From: Exiguobacterium sp. FSL W8-0210
GTDB lineage: Bacteria; Bacillota; Bacilli; Exiguobacteriales; Exiguobacteriaceae
NCBI RefSeq assembly: GCF_038006045.1
Contig: NZ_JBBOUK010000001.1
Location: forward strand, 3,017,001-3,081,000
Direction: 5' to 3'
DNA length: 64,000 nucleotides
In this document: positions 54,335 through 63,998 of the stretch, piece after piece
How the letters are laid out: each line of letters opens with the position of its first letter
How positions within the stretch are numbered: position 1 is the first letter of the stretch
Notes under the pieces: model-generated
What the model was told of the DNA's origin: nothing
What the model saw: only the letters and a program-made list of their open reading frames with translations
Database searches by the model: none
Program-made: the position numbers and the translations under genes

Positions 54335-55700
54335 AAGCACTTTTTTGATCGACTGCGTGTTGTTTCTTTTTCCGGAGGTGATACAGTCCGAATAGTCCGA
54401 GGAACCAGACCGGTGTCAGCAACAAGGCAGGACGTGTATCGTCAGCAAACAGCATGACGACGAGAATGACTGCAAACAATCCGAGCACGAGGTAATTGAC
54501 GAATGGTGTCAATGGTGCTTTGAATGTCGACGCCGCATGTAATTCCGGATTTTGTTTCTTGTACCGGAGATGACAGACGAGGATGACACCCCAGACCCAG
54601 ATGAAACAGATCGCACTGATCGTCGTGACGATACTGAACGCCTGTCCTGGTAACAGTTTACTGAGCAAGGCACCGACTGAGACGACGATCGTCGAGACGA
54701 ACAAGGCGTTTGCCGGAACATGGTTTTTGTTCAACTTCGAGAACTTGTTCGATGCTTGCTGTTGATTTCCCAGGTTATACAGAATCCGGCTCGTCGAGAA
54801 CATTCCGCTGTTACACGCAGAAGCAGCAGATGTCAGTACGACGAAGTTGATAATTCCTGCTGCGAGTGGAATCCCGATCAGACTAAATGTCTTGACGAAC
54901 GGACTTTCTGTCGCACTTAATCCTGTCCATGGGTTGATCATCAAGAGGACGAGTAAGGCACCGACATAGAAGAATAAGATCCGAAGCGGAATCTTATTGA
55001 TCGCGGACGGAATGTTCTTTTTCGGATCCGCTGTTTCTGCTGCGGATACCCCAACGAGCTCGACGCCGACATAGGCGAAGACGACCATTTGGAACGATAG
55101 CAGGAATCCAGAAATCCCGTTTGGCATCCATCCGCCATGTGACCAGAGGTTCGACACGGTCACGGGACCGGCGTCCGTTTTAAAACCGATTGCGAGCAAG
55201 ACGATTCCGACACCAATCAAGGCAAGGATCGTCACGACCTTGATCAAGGCGAACCAAAACTCGAGTTCACCGAACAATTTAACCGTTAATAAGTTAAAAC
55301 CAAGTAAAATCAAGAGAGCAAGAACGGCTGGAATCCATTGCGGGATATCAAACCAATACTTGACGTACAGACCGACGGCGATGATGTCCGCCATCGCTGT
55401 CATGATCCAACAGAACCAGTACGTCCAACCGGTCACGAATGCGGCACGTGGTCCGAGATAATCTTCTGCGATATCCGTGAGTGACTGATAACCTGCTTTT
55501 GACAATAACAATTCCCCAAGTGCACGCATGACGAAGAAGATTGCAATCCCGACGAGTAAGTAGGCAAAAATGATCGATGGTCCGGCGAGTTGGATCGCTT
55601 TACCTGATCCTAAAAACAAACCCGTTCCGATTGTTCCACCAATAGCAATCAACTGTACATGACGATTCGATAAATCCCGCTTTAATCCTTGCTGTTCCAA
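54333..55700 (-). CDS. CycA-like amino acid permease (glycine/alanine/D-serine type)
   Basis: 455 residues from TTG 55700, with AAGGAGGA 8 nt upstream; an ATG-initiated frame from 55805 runs through the riboswitch terminator and is spurious. APC permease with 12 helices. NRHVQLIAIGGTIGTGLFLGSGKAIQLAGPSIIFAY, GWTYWFCWIMTAMADI and NFVVLTSAASACNSGMFSTSRILY are close to E. coli CycA from memory. The glycine riboswitch in its leader supports glycine as substrate. Confidence 0.9.
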   Translation of the reverse strand: MEQQGLKRDLSNRHVQLIAIGGTIGTGLFLGSGKAIQLAGPSIIFAYLLVGIAIFFVMRALGELLLSKAGYQSLTDIAEDYLGPRAAFVTGWTYWFCWIMTAMADIIAVGLYVKYWFDIPQWIPAVLALLILLGFNLLTVKLFGELEFWFALIKVVTILALIGVGIVLLAIGFKTDAGPVTVSNLWSHGGWMPNGISGFLLSFQMVVFAYVGVELVGVSAAETADPKKNIPSAINKIPLRILFFYVGALLVLLMINPWTGLSATESPFVKTFSLIGIPLAAGIINFVVLTSAASACNSGMFSTSRILYNLGNQQQASNKFSKLNKNHVPANALFVSTIVVSVGALLSKLLPGQAFSIVTTISAICFIWVWGVILVCHLRYKKQNPELHAASTFKAPLTPFVNYLVLGLFAVILVVMLFADDTRPALLLTPVWFLGLFGLYHLRKKKQHAVDQKSA

Positions 55701-55759
55701 ACCTGAACTCCTCCTTGTGATGGTTTCTCTACGCTTCAGACCGTTCTGTCGGTCCTGAA

Positions 55760-55794
55760 AAAGAAAAAAAGAGACTGGACGAATGTCCAATCTC
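55760..55794 (-). terminator. Expression-platform terminator of glycine riboswitch
   Basis: Stem GAGACTGGAC / GTCCAATCTC (55771-55794), U-rich tract on the minus strand. Confidence 0.88.
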
Positions 55795-55861
55795 AACAAA
55801 ATCAAAGGAATAACCCATACACGCCACTACGACATTCCATGAATGCCCGTCGCTGCATGTG

Positions 55862-55932
55862 ATTACTCTTCTGTCCGTTTGCCTGAGATTGTGAACCCTT
55901 CGGCGCCGTGTCGACACGGTCTCTCCAGAAGC
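55862..55932 (-). promoter_or_regulatory. Glycine riboswitch, single aptamer
   Basis: Minus-strand blocks: CTGGAGAGACCGTG, CACGGCGCCGAAGGG, AATCTCAGGCAAACGGACAG, AAGAG. These are the conserved core of the gcvT-type glycine aptamer. No second complete aptamer is visible on either side (to 55795 or 56147), unlike the common tandem form. The rest of 55701-56147 holds no gene. Confidence 0.93.
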
Positions 55933-56147
55933 TGCTCCTGCCATAGTGTGACCCATGACAATCATAGCTTTCTCTTTATTTGATTATCCGATGCGTCGCT
56001 GCATCGATGAATTGTTTCTAATTCTAGTAATCTCGACAGCGTTTGTCAACGCCTTTTTCAAAATGATTTTTCAATCTATGAAAAGGACTTTACCATCTTT
56101 TCCAGAAATCATACAGCACCACTTGATCACGAAAGGATGAAACATTC

Positions 56148-56687
56148 ATGTCGACGATTTACTTGATTCGCCACTGTGAAACGACTGGTCAATCACCGGA
56201 AGCCCCGTTAACACCTCGTGGAGAAGAACAGGCGCAACGACTGTATACGCAGTTATTTGAGCTTCCGATCACACATCTTATTTCGAGTCCGTATCGCCGA
56301 GCGCTCGACTCGATTCAACCACTTGCGACTGCTCTGAAACTACCCGTTGCACAAGAAGATGACTTAAAAGAACGACGGTTAAGTGCCGTTCCACTTGACG
56401 ATTGGCAGGATCATCTTCGTCGAACGTTCATCGATCCAGACTATACGTGTCCTGGTGGTGAATCTAGCCGGATAGCAACTAAGCGCATCACGCGTGTCGT
56501 TGAAAAAGCATTGTAACAGTATGATGGTTCCATTCTCGTGACACATGGGAATTTGTTATCTTTATACTTGCATTCGATTGACCCTACTTTTGGATTCGAA
56601 GAAAGTTTACAGCTGAAGAATCCGGATATTTTTAAGGTGACACGTATTCAAGAACAAACAATCATCAAACACTTGGAAGCTTTTTGA
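56148..56687 (+). pseudogene. Histidine phosphatase (phosphoglycerate-mutase-like), interrupted by a nonsense codon
   Basis: The frame from ATG 56148 (GAAAGGA upstream) encodes TIYLIRHCETTGQSPEAPLTPRGEEQA, the RHG-type catalytic motif (RHC here), and SSPYRRALDSIQP. A TAA at 56514-56516 ends it after 122 residues. The same frame then continues to 56687 with QYDGSILVTHGNLLSLYLHS and a normal C-terminal end, giving the usual ~180 residues in total. The second catalytic His (THGN) lies after the stop, so the short product should be inactive. A single nonsense change explains it. Confidence 0.82.
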
Positions 56688-56865
56688 AAATCTATTCATT
56701 TTAGGCATACGACTTGATATAATCTATTCTTTTTACTTATGAAAAGCATAAGAACTATCTATTTTACTTCCCTTCAGAACGGCTTTATATTGAATGAATT
56801 GATAATAAAGTTAAGTAGTTTTCGATTCATGTATGAAGCGGAACTTCAGAAAAGAAGGGATTTTT

Positions 56866-58089
56866 ATGTCTACCACAAAAAAAGGCTATTTCATGATGAT
56901 CGTCCTCTGGTTCGCCTATGCGACCTTCGCCATGAACTGGGTCGCGGGTTCATCGTTGACGCCACAAATCACGGCGCATTTCTTCGGTAATCAGACCGTT
57001 GACCCTCTCATCTCACAACTCGTCAACTATTCGATTACGACGGCGCGTGTCTTCGCGAACATTCTTGCCGCGCTCATCTTGATGAAGCTCGGTCCGAAAA
57101 AAGCACCGTTGCTCGCACTGTTGTTCCTGATGATGTCGATCGTTGCCATCTACCTGCCGAACTACTGGGCGTATACGGTCGCTCGTATGGTCATGGGACT
57201 CGGTGGTTCAATGGTCATCGTCTACATGAACCCGGTCGTGACACGTTACGTCCAAGACCCGGCTGAAAAATTACGGATCAACGCCTTCAATACCGTCTCC
57301 TATAACGTCGGTGCATTCGTCGTGTCACTCTTGTTCACCTTGTTCGCTGATCAATTCGTCAGTGACTGGAAACTGACGTTGACGATCTTCGCGAGTCTGA
57401 CAGCGATTCTCTTCTTCGCATGGTGGATCGGTAGTGAGTCGTTCGAGTTGAACGATGCTCCGGACGCGGACGAAACGCCTTACGGTTACGGAGATTCTGT
57501 CCGCGATCCGTTCCTCTGGAAATATGCGGTTGCCTTCGGCGGTTTCTTGACGCTCTATATCTTATCGCTCGTTGGCTTGAAACCTGTGTTCGATACGTAT
57601 ACGCAGTTGAACGGTTCGCTCGTCAACCTGTTGGTCTCCGGTGCCGGAATCGTCGGTACGTTCGTCGGTCTGCGGATCGGTAACAAAGGGACACCTCGTA
57701 AACCGATTCTGTTGATCAGCGGGACGGTCATGATCGCGAGTTTCCTCGTCACCGTCTTGTTCGGAAACATCTCGCCAGTCGTTTCGTATGTCTTTGCGTT
57801 CATTTCCGGATTTGCGATGTACATCCAGTATCCGATCTTCATGAACTTGGCACACGAACGAAAAGGCATGACACCGCAAAAGATCACCGTTTTATTCGGC
57901 CTCTTCTGGGCAATCGCTTATGCGACGCAGACGATCTTTACGATCATTTGGAGTTACGCACTCGGCCACGCGGGATATACGGTCTCAATGATCGTCTTCT
58001 TCCTCTGCTGTTCTGTGTATCTGTTCTTCACGTTCTTCTTACCAGAAACAAAACCAAAACGGACGGATACACTTCAAAAATCCGCTTAA
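56866..58089 (+). CDS. Major facilitator superfamily transporter
   Basis: 407 residues from ATG 56866 (AGAAGGGA upstream). Twelve helices in two halves with a charged central loop (FELNDAPDADETPYGYGDSVRDP). A TM4-5 region with GLGGSMVIVYMNPVVTRYVQDPAEKLRINAFNTVSYNVGA is visible. Substrate unknown. It sits 178 bp after the phosphatase pseudogene in an AT-rich gap without other features. Ends at a strong hairpin. Confidence 0.85.
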   Translation: MSTTKKGYFMMIVLWFAYATFAMNWVAGSSLTPQITAHFFGNQTVDPLISQLVNYSITTARVFANILAALILMKLGPKKAPLLALLFLMMSIVAIYLPNYWAYTVARMVMGLGGSMVIVYMNPVVTRYVQDPAEKLRINAFNTVSYNVGAFVVSLLFTLFADQFVSDWKLTLTIFASLTAILFFAWWIGSESFELNDAPDADETPYGYGDSVRDPFLWKYAVAFGGFLTLYILSLVGLKPVFDTYTQLNGSLVNLLVSGAGIVGTFVGLRIGNKGTPRKPILLISGTVMIASFLVTVLFGNISPVVSYVFAFISGFAMYIQYPIFMNLAHERKGMTPQKITVLFGLFWAIAYATQTIFTIIWSYALGHAGYTVSMIVFFLCCSVYLFFTFFLPETKPKRTDTLQKSA

Positions 58090-58095
58090 TCAAGC

Positions 58096-58132
58096 AACAA
58101 GCCCTTCCGAATTACCGGAAGGGCTTGTTTTT
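58096..58132. terminator. Terminator between convergent MFS and Nudix genes
   Basis: 14-bp stem AACAAGCCCTTCCG / CGGAAGGGCTTGTT, T-run after; it runs up to the Nudix stop codon. Confidence 0.92.
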
Positions 58133-58652
58133 ATGTCTCGTTATGCGCGCCGTAACTATGGCGAAGGGCAAACAACAGTCGAATCAATGATTCATGATAA
58201 CCGATGAACCATCCTTCTTTGATCCCGTTAACGATGGCTTCTTCTGTCATCCAAGCAACGCGTTGGACTTCTTCTTCCTGCAACGTCAGCGTCGTCAAAT
58301 CCACTTCCTGCTCGACGAGATAATAATCATCAAAACCGATCTCAAACGGGATCGTCAGATGGGGACGGACACCTGTGAAATCGATATCGAGTCCAAGCTC
58401 TTCCGACAGTTCCCGTTGCGCTGCCATCTGACTCGTATCCCCGCTAATTGCACTGCCTCCGACCGTCAGATCCCACATGTTCGGCCAACCAGATTTGAAC
58501 GGTTGCCGTTGTTGGACGAGCATCTCTCCTTTGGCGTTAAAGACACAGACGTGAATCGTCATGTGATAATCGCCGGCTGTATGTGGCGTTCCCCGTGTCC
58601 AGAGCCGTCCTGTTTTCTTGCGATCTGCTGTGTATACGTCCCACTGTTCCAT
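58131..58652 (-). CDS. Nudix hydrolase (YfcD/IDI-like group)
   Basis: 173 residues. N-terminal EQWDVYTADRKKTGRLWTRGTPHTAGDYHMTIHVCVFN and a Nudix box with GGSAISGDTSQMAAQRELSEELGL (G, E, RELSEE in register). This arrangement is that of the YfcD/isopentenyl-diphosphate-isomerase-like Nudix group; true isomerase activity is not implied. Substrate unknown. Downstream of the LURP-one gene on the same strand, 17 bp apart, so probably co-transcribed. Confidence 0.83.
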   Translation of the reverse strand: MEQWDVYTADRKKTGRLWTRGTPHTAGDYHMTIHVCVFNAKGEMLVQQRQPFKSGWPNMWDLTVGGSAISGDTSQMAAQRELSEELGLDIDFTGVRPHLTIPFEIGFDDYYLVEQEVDLTTLTLQEEEVQRVAWMTEEAIVNGIKEGWFIGYHESLIRLLFALRHSYGAHNET

Positions 58653-58669
58653 CCTAAATCATGCCCCTT

Positions 58670-59164
58670 TTAATCAATGAAAGATGTAGAGTTCGAACTT
58701 TCCTCCGCCTTGACGCAATCGATCGCGACGACGAGGGCGATCAACAATTCTTCCATTGCTTCATCTTCGACTTCAATGATGTACTGATCGGTCCAAGAGA
58801 TCCATTTCTTCTGCACGCGACCAATCCGTTGCCCTTGTTGTAAGACCTCAAAATCAACATCCCACCAGTCGCCCGTCACTTCGAATTGATCCGAGTTGAT
58901 TGTATAGCGGTCCTTGAAGAACGTGAACTCTTTAATGATTTCAAACGATTGCCCTGCTGCTTCGACATAAAAGACCGGTCGGAAACTGAACGTCTTCTTC
59001 GTGATTTCCGCGACTTCCTCTCCATCTCGGTTCGTCACGCTGAACGACTTCGGAAGTTTCATAAAACTGCCCTCGATGTGATAGGCGTCGTGCCCTGCCT
59101 CGTCTTTAATCGAGAATCGTCCACGTAAACTAAACGCTTTTTCTTTCATATAGAGTGTATGCAT
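58670..59164 (-). CDS. LURP-one-related (YxjI-like) protein
   Basis: 164 residues, RBS AAAGGAGGAG. The N-terminus TLYMKEKAFSLRGRFSIKDEAGHDAYHIEGSFMKLPKSFSVTNRDGEEVAEI shows the repeating beta-hairpins of the LURP-one/tubby-like barrel, with a buried C-terminal helix (EELLIALVVAIDCV). Family function is not settled; a phospholipid-scramblase-like relation has been proposed for the fold. First gene before the Nudix gene. Confidence 0.82.
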   Translation of the reverse strand: MHTLYMKEKAFSLRGRFSIKDEAGHDAYHIEGSFMKLPKSFSVTNRDGEEVAEITKKTFSFRPVFYVEAAGQSFEIIKEFTFFKDRYTINSDQFEVTGDWWDVDFEVLQQGQRIGRVQKKWISWTDQYIIEVEDEAMEELLIALVVAIDCVKAEESSNSTSFID

Positions 59165-59394
59165 CCCGGTCTCCTCCTTTAGTGTATAGTCTCATTTACG
59201 CGATCACCGATGGAAAAGATTCAATATTTGGAAACTACCTCCGTCCAACTTTCTCTTATTTCCTTCATTCCCTCCTGCATCTAGTGAATCGCATCCCTTA
59301 CTTGCACTTTTTAGCCAGAGCGCTTAAAGTGTATAGTTGATGAAATTCTTTAACCACACATGTGCATTACCTTAAGGAAAGGGTTTAATATACT

Positions 59395-60390
59395 ATGAAA
59401 AAGAACTTTTGGCAGGACTTACCACGACCATTTTTCGTCTTAGCACCGATGGAAGACGTCACTGACGTTGTCTTCCGCCACGTCGTCGCAAAAGCGGCGC
59501 GTCCGGACGTGTTCTTCACGGAATTCACGAATACAGAAAGCTATTGTCATCCGAAAGGCAAACAGAGCGTTCGCGGACGTCTCGAGTTCACGGAGGATGA
59601 ACAACCCATGGTCGCTCACATTTGGGGCGACAAACCGGAATATTTCCGCGAAATGAGTATCGGTATGGCAGAGATGGGCTTTAGCGGGATCGACATCAAC
59701 ATGGGCTGCCCCGTCCATAACGTTGCAGTTAACGGAAAAGGCTCTGGCTTGATCAATCGTCCGGAAGTCGCGGCTGAACTGATCCAAGCGGCAAAAGCAG
59801 GCGGTCTCCCAGTCAGCGTCAAAACGCGTCTCGGGTACACGAAGGTCGAAGAATGGCACGATTGGTTGCGTCACATCCTCGAACAAGATATCGCGAACCT
59901 CTCGATTCACCTCCGGACACGTAAAGAGATGAGTGCCGTTCCAGCGCACTTCGAATTGATTCCGGAAATCAAGAAGTTACGCGATGAGATCGCACCACAG
60001 ACGTTACTGACGATCAACGGGGATATCAACGATCGCCAACACGGTCTTGAACTCGTCGAGAAATACGGTGTCGACGGTGTCATGATCGGTCGCGGGATTT
60101 TCCACAACCCGTTCGCGTTCGAAGTCGAGAAAAAAGAACATTCGAGCCAAGAACTCCTCGATTTGTTACGTCTGCAGCTCGATCTGCACGATCATTACTC
60201 GGCTCAATTCGAGCCCCGTCTCTTCAAACCATTACGCCGGTTCTTCAAGATTTACGTCCGCGGATTCCGCGGTGCGAGTGAACTGCGGGTCAAATTGATG
60301 GAGACGAACTCAACGGACGAAGTGCGTGCTTTACTCGACGCTTTCGTTGAAGAAGAAGGCATTCACGAGGTCAACTCGTTTTCAATCTAA
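59395..60390 (+). CDS. tRNA-dihydrouridine synthase (Dus family)
   Basis: 331 residues. FMN TIM barrel: [32 protein letters not shown] (catalytic Cys in NMGCP), [26 protein letters not shown] and [13 protein letters not shown]. The C-terminal helical RNA-binding domain is present. It reduces uridines in tRNA D-loops with NADPH. The subfamily (DusA/B/C or other) is not clear: the usual HxR-type motif is [22 protein letters not shown] is somewhat distant. Confidence 0.9.
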   Translation: MKKNFWQDLPRPFFVLAPMEDVTDVVFRHVVAKAARPDVFFTEFTNTESYCHPKGKQSVRGRLEFTEDEQPMVAHIWGDKPEYFREMSIGMAEMGFSGIDINMGCPVHNVAVNGKGSGLINRPEVAAELIQAAKAGGLPVSVKTRLGYTKVEEWHDWLRHILEQDIANLSIHLRTRKEMSAVPAHFELIPEIKKLRDEIAPQTLLTINGDINDRQHGLELVEKYGVDGVMIGRGIFHNPFAFEVEKKEHSSQELLDLLRLQLDLHDHYSAQFEPRLFKPLRRFFKIYVRGFRGASELRVKLMETNSTDEVRALLDAFVEEEGIHEVNSFSI

Positions 60391-60394
60391 CAAC

Positions 60395-60431
60395 AAAGCA
60401 CGCCTCCTCGTTTTGAGGAAGCGTGCTTTTT
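60395..60431. terminator. Terminator between dus and the downstream convergent gene
   Basis: Stem AAGCACGCCTCCTC / GAGGAAGCGTGCTT (one mismatch) with T-run. Confidence 0.88.
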
Positions 60432-60435
60432 CGTG

Positions 60436-60948
60436 TCACCAGCGTTCGACGGTTTGCCGCGTATCTGCACACCATTGTTCAAAATCAGACCGATGCGTCA
60501 GCGATAGGAAACGTCGTTTGCCGAGTCGCCGATCGAGCCGTGCGATACCACGGATGAAAGGATGTGGATGAACGAGTGCTTGTTCAAACGCAAGATTCGG
60601 ATACTCTAACAAATCTTGTTGCATCTCATAGTTCTCTAGATACCCGTCTTGTTTGACTTGTCGTTCGATCTCAGCCGATAACGCATGCGACTGTTCCAAC
60701 CAGTCGGACTGCCATAGCGCTCCGTCTGGTTTTTCCGGTAACTGTGCAGCCCGTAACGCGTAACGCCGATCGACTTCCCGTTCGAAGCGAAAATCGTCTG
60801 CTCCAAGAATCTCTTCTCCGTCAAACGTCATCCAGACACGACTGGGGTTATCTTGAATCCGGTAGACAGTTGCGCGAAAAGCGATTCGTCCTTGTAACGA
60901 CGGGGCGAGCAGTTGCTCGACCCGCTTTTTGATGATGGAAAACTGCAC
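60436..60948 (-). CDS. Conserved protein of unknown function (SF0329-like)
   Basis: 170 residues, soluble, acidic. The N-terminus QFSIIKKRVEQLLAPSLQGRIAFRATVYR and the RFEREVDRRYALR helix recall uncharacterised SF0329-type proteins, from memory and with low certainty. No catalytic motif or membrane segment. Downstream of the GH3 gene on the same strand (31 bp), so possibly in the same transcript. Confidence 0.6.
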   Translation of the reverse strand: MQFSIIKKRVEQLLAPSLQGRIAFRATVYRIQDNPSRVWMTFDGEEILGADDFRFEREVDRRYALRAAQLPEKPDGALWQSDWLEQSHALSAEIERQVKQDGYLENYEMQQDLLEYPNLAFEQALVHPHPFIRGIARLDRRLGKRRFLSLTHRSDFEQWCADTRQTVERW

Positions 60949-60979
60949 GCAATCCGTCCTTTCCGTCCGGCTAATGTGA

Positions 60980-63739
60980 TTAGCCGTTCTTCATATGAAA
61001 CGATTCCGCAAGCGTGAATGTCAACTCTTTTAACTCCAGACCACCGAGTGCAAAGTAGAGTTTTAAATAGTTGTGTGGGTTGAAGACGAAGACGTCCTTC
61101 GTCTGGCTGACCCACTCGCCGTTCGTTCCGTTGAAGGTGAACGTCGCGACCGGCATGTTATTCGCAAACAATGTCACCGGCATTTGCGCCAGTTCGCCGG
61201 CATTCGAACATGCCGTCAACGTGACCTGGTACATTCCTGTCTCTTCCGCCGTGACAGCGAAGACGTGACTGCTGCCTGTCGTCGTCGTGACGTCCGTTAA
61301 CGGGAAGGCATCTCCACTGACGAGACGTTGGTGTGAGACGGTTTGATCTTCGAGCGTCTCTTCTTCGACCGGTGCCCCGAGGACCTCAATCGATGTTGCT
61401 GTTCCCATCACGCGGTCCATGACTGGTGAACGCAACAGGAACTGACAGATGTTCGCGGCACTGCGCAGTAACTCGGAACGTCGAAGTGTCCCGTCAGCGA
61501 GAGCCGTCAACGTATCATCCTCGAATGGATTCGTTCCTGGTTCACCGACGACCATGTAGAGATCGTTTTGCGAACGGACCATCGTCGCCGTTTGTTGACG
61601 GTTTGCTTCCAAACCTTCGGCGTTGATCTTCGCCCACCAGTCCGTCATGACGATTCCGTCAAAGCCCCATTCATCGCGCAAGATGCGTGTGTTCTGATCG
61701 TATAAGCCGGCAGTCCAGATGCCATTGACGGCACCGTACGTCGTCATGATCGAGTATGCTTTCCCTTCCTTAACTGCCATCTCGAACCCTTTCAAGTACA
61801 ACTCACGTAACGCCCGTTCTGATACGATCGAATCCAGATCATGCCGGTGGAACTCTTGGTTGTTGGCACTGAAGTGCTTCAACGTTCCCGTCACACCAAC
61901 CCGGTGCATCCCGTCGAGCTGTGCCACGGCCATTTTTCCAGTCAGATACGAATCTTCCGAGAAATACTCGAAGTTCCGTCCGTTGAGTGGATGACGGTGG
62001 AGGTTCATCCCGGGTCCAAGCAACGTATCAATCTCGTTCTTCCGTAACTCAAGACCTGTCATCTCAAATAGATCGGCAATCAACGTTGTGTTGAACGTCG
62101 AAGCAAGCAACGTCCCGTTCGGTAACGAGAAGGCTTTCGTTCCGATGTCCATCCGGATCCCGGACGGACCATCTGCACAACAGCCTGCTGGAATGCCAAG
62201 TGCTTCGAGTTCTGTCGTCACGCCACCAAAGGCGCCCGCCGTTCCCGGTGTAACGCGCGGTGAGTTCATCCCTTCCCCCCGGACGATTGCTGCGAGATCC
62301 GCATTCGTCAATTGATCGAGGAACGTCTCGAGCGTAACACGCTCTTCTTTGACGTCGCGTAACTTCCAACCGGCATCTTCCGTCTGCGTCCGGTCAACGG
62401 GACGTTCCTGTTGACGGCGTTGTTCCGGATCAATTGTCCGTAGTGGTGTTGTTTCATACGTCACCGTATATCCCGTTTCGGTCGCTTGCGGTTTGATGCG
62501 TTCAAACGCCGTCACCGGTGCCATGTTCTCCGTTAAGACGTCCGTGACGTCAAGCGTCTCGACGGAATGGCTTGCGACTGGAACCGCCGACCGGACGTCC
62601 GTTCCGAGATAAAGCTGATACGTGCCAGGTTCGATGACATAAGACGATTTATGCCCGGTGACACCACTATCGTCATAACTCGCGAACGAGGCGAACGGTA
62701 CGACGAGTGTGAGAGATTCTTGCTCGCCCGGTGCGAGTTCTTTTGTCTTGCCGAACGTCACGAGTTGACGCGTTGGGTTACCGAGTTGTCCTTGTGGTTT
62801 CTCGAGATAACCTTGTACGACTTCCTTCCCGCTCGTCTGACCGGTATTCGTCACTGTCGCTGTAATCGTCCAAGCATCAGCTGACGTCGTCACATCTGTC
62901 GCAAGGTTGAACGACGTATACGATAATCCATACCCGAACGGATACAAGACCACTTCCGGTGCGAACGTCTCGAAGTAACGGTACCCGACATAGATGTCTT
63001 CTTGATACAACGCGCGATCCGCATGACCGAAGTATGGTGTCGACGGATAATCATCGAGTGAACGAACGATCGTATCCGGTAGTTTCCCAGACGGCGAGAC
63101 GCGGCCGAGCAAAAGATCACTCAGTCCAGTTCCGCCTTCCATTCCTCCTTGCCACGCGTAGAGGACAGCACTTGGCGTCGTCTCTTCGACCCAGCGCATA
63201 TCGATGATATTCCCGACGTTCAAGACGACGACGGTCTGTTTGAAGTGTGTCGTCACGAGTCGGAGCATCTCCTGTTCCGTCTCCGTTAAAAAATAACTCC
63301 CTGGATCCGCTGTATTGTCGCGGTCTTCCCCAGCCGTACGACCAATCATGATCAAGGCAACATCGGAGTCAAGCGCTGCTTGCTGAACGAGTGTCGCGTC
63401 AAGCGGCATCTCTTCTTGCGACCACGGTTCGGCTGCCCAGCCTTCACCTTGTTCAAACGGATGGTCTTCAAGCCATGTCTCGTACGCCTTGAGGACGTCT
63501 GCATTCAGCGTCACGTCTTCGCGTAGCATATCGAGCGGACTGACGACGTTCGTAACGTTGACCATTCCGCCTGATCCTGTACCACTTTTATAGTAGTTGA
63601 ACTGATTACGTCCGAAGACAGCGACCGTCGATGCAGGTTGCAACGGGAGCACACCATCATTGTGTAAGAGGACCGCCCCTTCCGCGACGGTTTGTCGTGC
63701 GAGTTTTGTATAGGCTTGCCAATCGAGTGTGTATGTCAT
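60980..63739 (-). CDS. Glycoside hydrolase family 3 beta-glucosidase with reversed domain order
   Basis: 919 residues, RBS AAAGGTGG. Domain order is permuted. The GH3 C-terminal alpha/beta-sandwich comes first (about 1-290: EGAVLLHNDGVLPL, DVALIMIGRTAGEDRD, YPFGYGLSYTSF). An FN3-like module follows (~300-395). Then comes the GH3 N-terminal barrel (~470-770: CCADGPSGIRMD, TLLGPGMNLHRHPLNGRNFEYFSEDSYLTG, GTLKHFSANNQE, GFDGIVMTDWWAK with the nucleophile Asp). A beta-sandwich tail closes it (~790-919). No signal peptide, so probably cytosolic and acting on imported oligosaccharides. 17 bp after the hydrolase gene. Confidence 0.93.
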   Translation of the reverse strand: MTYTLDWQAYTKLARQTVAEGAVLLHNDGVLPLQPASTVAVFGRNQFNYYKSGTGSGGMVNVTNVVSPLDMLREDVTLNADVLKAYETWLEDHPFEQGEGWAAEPWSQEEMPLDATLVQQAALDSDVALIMIGRTAGEDRDNTADPGSYFLTETEQEMLRLVTTHFKQTVVVLNVGNIIDMRWVEETTPSAVLYAWQGGMEGGTGLSDLLLGRVSPSGKLPDTIVRSLDDYPSTPYFGHADRALYQEDIYVGYRYFETFAPEVVLYPFGYGLSYTSFNLATDVTTSADAWTITATVTNTGQTSGKEVVQGYLEKPQGQLGNPTRQLVTFGKTKELAPGEQESLTLVVPFASFASYDDSGVTGHKSSYVIEPGTYQLYLGTDVRSAVPVASHSVETLDVTDVLTENMAPVTAFERIKPQATETGYTVTYETTPLRTIDPEQRRQQERPVDRTQTEDAGWKLRDVKEERVTLETFLDQLTNADLAAIVRGEGMNSPRVTPGTAGAFGGVTTELEALGIPAGCCADGPSGIRMDIGTKAFSLPNGTLLASTFNTTLIADLFEMTGLELRKNEIDTLLGPGMNLHRHPLNGRNFEYFSEDSYLTGKMAVAQLDGMHRVGVTGTLKHFSANNQEFHRHDLDSIVSERALRELYLKGFEMAVKEGKAYSIMTTYGAVNGIWTAGLYDQNTRILRDEWGFDGIVMTDWWAKINAEGLEANRQQTATMVRSQNDLYMVVGEPGTNPFEDDTLTALADGTLRRSELLRSAANICQFLLRSPVMDRVMGTATSIEVLGAPVEEETLEDQTVSHQRLVSGDAFPLTDVTTTTGSSHVFAVTAEETGMYQVTLTACSNAGELAQMPVTLFANNMPVATFTFNGTNGEWVSQTKDVFVFNPHNYLKLYFALGGLELKELTFTLAESFHMKNG

Positions 63740-63755
63740 GCGTCATCCACCTTTG

Positions 63756-63998
63756 TTAGTTAGTTTGAGAAAAGAGTCGTTTTAAGTCCTTCGCGATTTC
63801 GTCTAAGCTGTCTTCGGCTTGCGGATACAGACCGAGTTTATCAAGAAAGGCATGTTCCATCCCGCGGTAGTGGAGATAACGGGTCTTGACGCCAGCGCGC
63901 GCGAGCTTTTTCGCGTACGCTTCTCCTTCGAGACGTAAGTAATCAAACTCTCCCGTAATGACGAGTGCCTCTGGTAGATCGTCGAGCGTCGCGAACAA
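63756..63998 (-). CDS. Alpha/beta hydrolase (esterase, HSL-like), 3' part only
   Basis: 80 residues are visible; the gene continues past the right edge. LPEALVITGEFDYLRLEGEAYAKKLARAGVKTRYLHYRGMEHAFLDKLG carries the catalytic Asp (GEFDYLRLEG) and His (MEHAF) of the alpha/beta-hydrolase-3 (GDXG lipase) family; the nucleophile Ser would be upstream. Its stop lies 17 bp before the GH3 start, so the two form an operon that may handle acetylated or esterified glycosides (inference). Confidence 0.82.
   Translation of the reverse strand: MFATLDDLPEALVITGEFDYLRLEGEAYAKKLARAGVKTRYLHYRGMEHAFLDKLGLYPQAEDSLDEIAKDLKRLFSQTN

Noticed and set aside
55729-55965. 78-codon minus-strand frame
   Set aside because: Coincides with the glycine riboswitch; structured RNA explains the sequence.
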